A DNA stretch of 64,000 bases, from positions 26,970,329 through 27,034,328 of the forward strand of contig OX387189.1 of NCBI GenBank assembly GCA_947561395.2, written 5' to 3'. Positions 59,489-64,000 of the stretch are shown piece after piece. Numbering within the stretch: position 1 is the first letter of the stretch; each line of letters begins with the position of its first letter. The stretch is from Buxus sempervirens. Lineage: Eukaryota; Streptophyta; Magnoliopsida; Buxales; Buxaceae. Position numbers and translations under genes: made by a program. The notes beneath the pieces were generated by a model that saw only the letters and a program-made list of their open reading frames with translations, ran no database searches and was not told where the DNA came from.

Positions 59489-59560
59489 GCATAGGTGTAC
59501 TTTGGGTAATGCATGGGTGTACTTTACTTATACAATGCTGGATTTCATGCATTCTTGGTC

Positions 59561-59770
59561 TCCTCTTCTCCACACCGTTCATAACCAAAGAAAATTAAGA
59601 TTTGTTAGGATAAGGCGCACACATGATACTCCGTCATGTAGAAAATTGGCTTTTGTGTGTCTTTTAAACACACGGTAGACTTCCCAACAGTCCAATTTCC
59701 AAAAATACCGTTAGTAGACACCTATTTTTGTCTACGGGAGATGCAAAGATGGAAAATGTCCCTTTACTGC
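59561..59770. other. Short unassigned region, no gene
   Basis: Contains a perfect hairpin GTAGACA…TGTCTAC (59714-59736) and no coding frame. It lies between the decayed family C LTR and a family B LTR start. Confidence 0.5.
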
Positions 59771-61407
59771 TGTCAGCACCTCATTTTTGCGCACCAAAAG
59801 TGCCGAAAATGAAAACCCTAATTGAAAAGTTAAACCCGAAAGGGTCAAAAAGTTTACTTTTTATGTGGTGCAAACCAGTCACCATACTTCTTATCATTGG
59901 AAAGAGGATTCCGATACGATTACAACGCAACTGAGTTTGCCCAAATCGGAGTCCAAATGAAGAAGTTATGAGCTAGTCAAATCTGGGAATAGTAGAAATC
60001 GACCTTTTGCTAAACCCCAGATCAGCTGTCCGATCTGGTCCTAGCAGAAAAAGCACTTCGACACGATTGTAACGCAACCAAGTTTGCTGGAATAGGGGTC
60101 TTAGATAAGGAGATATGAGCAAAACCGGCTTCCGACGAGCAATTTTGACTTTCTTCTAAAAGTTGAATCAGCAGTTCAATGTTATACTGGCGGATAGAGA
60201 TTTCCGACACTATTCCAATGCAACTGAGTTTGCTGGAATGAGACTCCGGATGAAGAAGTTATAGGCCGGTCAAACCTGAAAATAGCAGAAATTGGCTTTC
60301 TACTAAACCCCAGGTCAGCCGCCCAAACTTGTGCAAGCAGAAAGAGCATCTCGACACGATTCCAATGCAACTGAGTTTGCTAGAATCAGAGTCCCAGATT
60401 GAAAGATGTTAGGTTCAATATTTTATGTTGGCTTAATTTCATGCCAAAAAATGTGTTTAGTGTGTTTAGAATGTTTAGATTGAGTCCAAAAAGTCATGTT
60501 TCAAACAGCATTGCAAACGGAGTTAAAATGAGCTTTTTATGCTCAACGTTAGATTAACGTTTGATGTGGCATTCAAATGTTCAGTGTTTACAGAGAAACC
60601 CGACAGTGGCGTTGTGCGCACCTGATTTCGGGCCGCACGCGAGTTGTATATGAAATGATGCTCGCCTAGGGACTGATTTGGAGTCGCCACTGCCTGAGAG
60701 GTGCAGGCAGACACAAACGGGGCACCTATTCGGGCCTAATTATTCTGATATGCAGCTTTATTAGAGATCTAAGCAAGTTCTCGGTTACGTCTAGGGAAGT
60801 CTGAAGACACCCTAGCCCGCCCCCGTCGATTGACAGGTCCCATGGGTCTCCTTGGTTTGAGTCAACTTAGTTTTCACCCAATTCCTAAGCCAGCATGCAC
60901 ACTTATTTGGTCTGAGTGGGGACCATTGAGGGTGTGGGTCCCCTTTTGTTTGATTTTATCTTTTTATCAATTAGTGAAGTGGGTCTGGTATGGGCCCCGT
61001 TGGAAGGCCCAGTGGAATCCGAGTTAGGCTTAAGTCAAACCCAAGGCCCAATTCGGGTTATTGGGTAACCCTTATTGGATTTTGGCTATTTGGTTTAAGG
61101 AGTTATTGAATATTCACACAATTAGTGAGTTTGAGTTTTTAGGGCCCATTGGGCTTGGATTTGGCCCACAGGCTGTTAATCATATGGCCATTAACCCATT
61201 TATAAAAAAACGGGCTTTGGTTGGGCCAGACGGCATCTGGGCCCCTTCGGAGAGCACAAGAAACCTTGGTGGGCCCATTGGGCCCACAGTCTCAAAATGG
61301 GCTAGGAAAAGCCCAAAAATCCCAAATGGATCAGATCAAGTCTAAATGGGTTGGATTGGGTCCAACCGGGTTGAAAAAATGACTTTTTAAGTTAATTGCA
61401 AATCTGA

Positions 61408-61487
61408 AAACCACATATTTACTGCGGTTTAAGCCTGACCGCATATAAAGTGCGGTCAAGCCTAAACCGCACCAAAAATGCGGTTTC
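61408..61487 (-). repeat. Palindrome array (ACCGCATA…GTGCGGT), three units
   Basis: AACCACATAT…CTGCGGTT, GACCGCATATAAAGTGCGGTC (near perfect) and AACCGCACC…ATGCGGTT lie in tandem. The array is positionally equivalent to 3652-3740 in the other minus-strand family B LTR. Confidence 0.85.
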
Positions 61488-62398
61488 GGCCCGATTTCCC
61501 AAAAAACGCCTCCGCGGCCTCGGGATTTGGTTCGTTTGCTCCTTTTTGACGTCCGCCGACTTTGGTTGGTGATTTTGCCGGCTTCCAAGTGGTGCAAAGC
61601 TCTTATCTTTGGTTCAACCATCTTCTCTGTTATGTTCCACAGAAAGAAAGATCTTAATTCCTCTTTTATTTGTTTAAGCCATGCATACGTGAGGATCTTA
61701 CCGAGAAAGGAAAGAGGGAAAGATTATGGGGTACATAAGATGATTAAAGGAGGACAGACCCCTCCCCAAAGCAAGATGATCAAATCAGAATGTAGTTAAT
61801 GTAGAAAATGTTAAAAGAACCCCTTTCACTTTGTATGGAATCTCTATCCTCCCATCTTTTCGCGTATGTGAGTCTCTCATCGCGAGAGCTCACATACCAT
61901 GCACAGAAGCAAAACAGGTTAGATTTATAGCAACAAAGGAGAAGATTGAAATCACAAAAAGGAAGACTCTAGCTTTAAGCAATTGGAATCTTATATATCA
62001 AATATAAAATCAATATAAAGCTCACCGTGCTATTATTACCTTGTTCTGAGGTGTTGAGGTTCTCCGATTGATTTTGGCAGCACTTCCGCACTCCCTTTAA
62101 TTCTCCGAAATGGGTTTGAAAAGGGGTTCCCTTGTTTTGGGTTGAGAGAAATAAAAGATGGGGACAGTGGGTGGATTTTGGCAGCGCTTCCGCGCTCCTG
62201 TTGATTTTCCGAAATGGGTTTGAAAAGGGGCCCACTAGCTTCTTATGCTGAAAGAGATGAAAAGGATGGGCTAAAGGGCAAAATGGGGATTTTTCTGGGC
62301 TAGTGGGATTTTGGCAGGGTATGGACATGGAGAAGGCAAGGAAAGAGAGGGGGAATGGCCAAGGGGACCAGCTTACACAAATGGGGGGGCTGGCCCCC

Positions 62399-62406
62399 TA
62401 TTTATA
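62399..62406 (-). promoter_or_regulatory. TATA box of minus-strand family B solo LTR
   Basis: The minus strand reads GCCTATAAATAGGGGG. It lies 14 bases downstream of the palindrome array at 62420-62630. Confidence 0.65.
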
Positions 62407-62419
62407 GGCTTTTTTTTCG

Positions 62420-62630
62420 TGCCCATATTTGAACTGTGGGCATGCCTTGCCCGTAATTCAAATACGAGCATGCCTTGCCTGTATTTCAAATGCAGGTGAA
62501 AAACTCACGTTTTCAAATCTCGCCGAATCGGCCAGTTGTCGCCGTACGGGACGCGTGTCCCGCTTTTAGAAGGCTTGCCCGTATTTGAAGTGCAGGCATG
62601 CCTCGCCCGCACTTGAAATACAGGGGCGCA
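62420..62630 (-). repeat. Palindrome array (CCTGTATTTCAAATGCAGG type)
   Basis: Units include GCCCATAT…CTGTGGGC (62421-62441), CCCGTAATTCAAATACGAG, CCTGTATTTCAAATGCAGG, CGGGACGCGTGTCCCG, CCCGTATTTGAAGTGCAGG and CCCGCACTTGAAATACAGGG. The word has no similarity to TATCCGGC, but number, size and place upstream of TATA are the same. Confidence 0.8.
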
Positions 62631-63201
62631 CGTTTTTTAATTGCTAGATTTGAAACACTTTATTAAATTTGATTTTTAATAAAGATTTTATTCTGATTTA
62701 TTATTATTATATTATAAAAATCTTAGATTTTTTATTAAAAATATTATTAAAATATTAAGATATTTTTATTAAATGATTATTTTATTCATTTATTCTACCT
62801 TTTTTCTGCTGTTTTGCCACATGGGCAGCTTTCTTTGAAACTTCAACTGCCCATAACTTTTCCGTCCGAACTCCGATTTCAGCAAATTTGGTGTCGTTGG
62901 AATCGGCTCAGAACCCACTATCCAATGGGATCAAATGGGGCAGTTGAATCGGGGTCGAGCAGAAAGTCAACTTTCGCTTCCCCAAAAGTTTGACCGGATC
63001 ATAACTTCCTCACCCGGACTCCGATTCCAGCAAACTCAGTTGTGTTGGAACCCTGTCAAAACGTTCTTTTCAATGAGATGAAGTTTTATGGCAAATTATC
63101 CTTGGATCAAAAAATCAAATTTTGGCCCCCTTAGGGTTTGAATTTTTAATTAAAATTTTCATTTTCTGCATTTTTTGGGGTGCAAAAATCAGGTGTCTAC
63201 A

Positions 63202-63404
63202 GGCGTTCTCCAACGTTAGCTGTGGCGTTCAACCGTTGAAATTCTGCAAAGAAACCCGAGAGTGGCATTCTCCAACGTTAGCTATGGCATTCGAACGTTC
63301 AGTATCTGCAGAGAAACGGTGGTTCAACGTGAGACCCACGTGAGACCAATGTGAGACACGGAATTGAATGTGAGATGCAACGTTCGAATGTTCAATTTCT
63401 GCAC
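63202..63404 (+). repeat. AACGTT-word array, continued from 60535-60612
   Basis: Diverged units of about 75-80 bp contain CCAACGTTAGC, GGCATTCGAACGTTCAG and CTGCANAGAAACCC. The left part, with CAACGTTAGATTAACGTTTG, lies at 60535-60612. The two parts are split by the solo LTR, whose GGCGT duplication falls within a unit. The array precedes the TATA box at 63588. Confidence 0.75.
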
Positions 63405-63587
63405 TTTCCGAATAGTTACAAAAAATTACACAACTTACTCATTTTAATTCGGATTGACTTCAAACTTCTTGGGGAACCTTTAAATAGGATTAGGGTCATT
63501 CTAAACCTAAGTGAGCCACGTTTTAGAAGCCCTAAATATCCTTTTCTCTTCTAGAAAACCCTTCTTCTAAGTTTTCCTCTTTTGAGC

Positions 63588-63594
63588 TATAAAG
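63588..63594 (+). promoter_or_regulatory. TATA box of the truncated family B-related LTR
   Basis: GAGCTATAAAGCC is followed by a pyrimidine-rich TTTCTTTTCTTCTTTCTTCC leader. It lies about 180 bases downstream of the AACGTT array. Confidence 0.55.
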
Positions 63595-64000
63595 CCTTTC
63601 TTTTCTTCTTTCTTCCTCTACCTTGGAGTTCTGGGTTTGGGAAATTGAATCGTGGGAGTTCCTACGGATACCAGGCGAGTTCATTTGGGTGATCGTGTGA
63701 GAAGATCTTCAGAGTTCTTAGGTGTTGCTGTGGAGCAAATCTGAAGAGTTCTTTAGATACTTTCAAGTCTGTGAGTTGCAGAGTCTAGCATAGGGATGTT
63801 GAGTCGTCTGAACTACAGGTTGTAAGTCTTCTTCTTATAGTGGATCTTTTAGGTGGTTCCTGCATAGCTCGGAGGGTTTTTCTCTTGTGAGAGTTCTCAT
63901 AGAGTTTTCCCTTCGTCACCAAATTACTTGTCTTGTTTATCTCTTTACATGCTTTATTTGTTTTGCAATTTGGGTGGCTTGCTTCTTTGCAATTATTTTC

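Larger units (their letters stand above)
58530..59540. repeat. Degenerate GGGGTACCTTAGG minisatellite
   Basis: Some forty loosely conserved units of about 20-28 bases contain GGGTAC(C/T)TTAGG followed by YATACAAGTG or AATGCATG. It is interrupted by the Cassandra-like LTR at 59165-59488. No reading frame is conserved. Confidence 0.85.
56077..59560 (-). mobile_element. Decayed family C LTR, borders approximate
   Basis: Segments align with the family C LTR at 5666: 56500-56580 (GATCTGAAAAC…CCCAGTAAGTAGCA) with 5880-5945, 57285-57470 (GAGTGGGATAGTCTTA) with 6772-6950, 57650-57720 with 10220-10270, and the donor-like region near 58285 with 10870. The right part is replaced by a minisatellite. No clear terminal sequence or duplication was found: the left may be the TATAACG at 56077 and the right the TTTCA near 59550. 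No coding frame is seen. Confidence 0.55.
60613..63201 (-). mobile_element. Family B solo LTR, minus strand, TSD GGCGT
   Basis: On the minus strand it runs TGTAGACACCTGATTTTTGC to GGTGCGCACA; flanks are GGCGT (60608-60612 and 63202-63206). Length is 2589 bp. It aligns with the LTR at 2899 in the terminal region and the GGGCCC-rich region. Promoter: minus TATA (62399-62406) and the palindrome array at 62420-62630. A second array is at 61408-61487. Confidence 0.93.
59771..64000 (+). mobile_element. Family B-related LTR, truncated by window end
   Basis: Starts TGTCAGCACCTCATTTTTGCG, matching the start of the LTR at 44202. The first 650 bases hold repeated GTTTGCNNGAATCGGAGTC…GATGAAGAAG paragraphs as in that LTR. 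It is interrupted by a minus-strand family B LTR (60613-63201) and resumes with an AACGTT-word array and a TATA box (63588-63594). No polypurine tract or PBS is visible, so 5' or 3' status is unknown. The right end lies outside the window. Confidence 0.65.

Overview
The window is repeat-filled intergenic DNA of a flowering plant. It holds plant LTR retrotransposons of the Tat/Ogre branch of Ty3/gypsy, a Cassandra-like LTR carrying 5S rRNA sequence, a Helitron-like element, plant-type introns and TATA boxes. No host single-copy gene is visible. Three LTR families account for almost everything; the names are mine. Family A starts TGTAGACACCCC and ends GTCTCACA. Family B starts TGTNAGCACC or TGTAGACACCTG. 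Family C has ends TGTAACGCCCCG and related.

Layout. Positions 1-2898 are AT-rich, with a 38-base poly-C run and a Helitron-like element (589-1029). A minus-strand family B element has its 3' LTR at 2899-11545, carrying a family C LTR (5666-11342) that itself carries a family A LTR (7263-10222). Its internal region (11546-12989, resuming at 42507) received a complete family A retrotransposon at 12990-42506, flanked by ATTCC duplications. That element has two 2308-bp LTRs, a primer-binding site, a leader, gag, protease, G-patch, reverse transcriptase, dual RNase H, integrase, two antisense genes, and a polypurine tract. It was later broken by a family A LTR in the leader (17143-19909), a family C LTR in RNase H (25944-28287) and a family A LTR in the second RNase H (28699-31020). 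To the right lies a plus-strand family B 5' LTR (44202-53469) split by a family C LTR (48086-53365) that holds a minus-strand family A LTR (50211-52639). Its PBS and first internal bases follow, hit by another family A LTR (53557-55877). Then come a decayed family C LTR (about 56077-59560) with a minisatellite and the Cassandra-like LTR (59165-59488), and a family B LTR running off the window (from 59771) with a nested minus-strand family B LTR (60613-63201). Most nested copies are solo LTRs with intact 5-bp duplications.

Working of the full element. Gag-pol is broken by stops, frameshifts and two insertions. On the opposite strand, between integrase and the 3' LTR, it carries two intron-containing genes. 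One is a seven-exon gene with an RG-rich N-terminus, a plant-mobile-domain-like core and a coiled coil. The other resembles plant DUF7745 proteins. Both have premature stops, but the splice junctions stay in phase.

The most interesting signal is regulatory. Arrays of two to five short palindromes lie upstream of TATA boxes in the LTRs, and the same palindrome word recurs just upstream of a TATA box for each antisense gene. Other LTR families have the same layout with a different word. This pattern, together with element-borne captured genes, suggests an element-specific DNA-recognition system, possibly for anti-silencing. That function is inference only.
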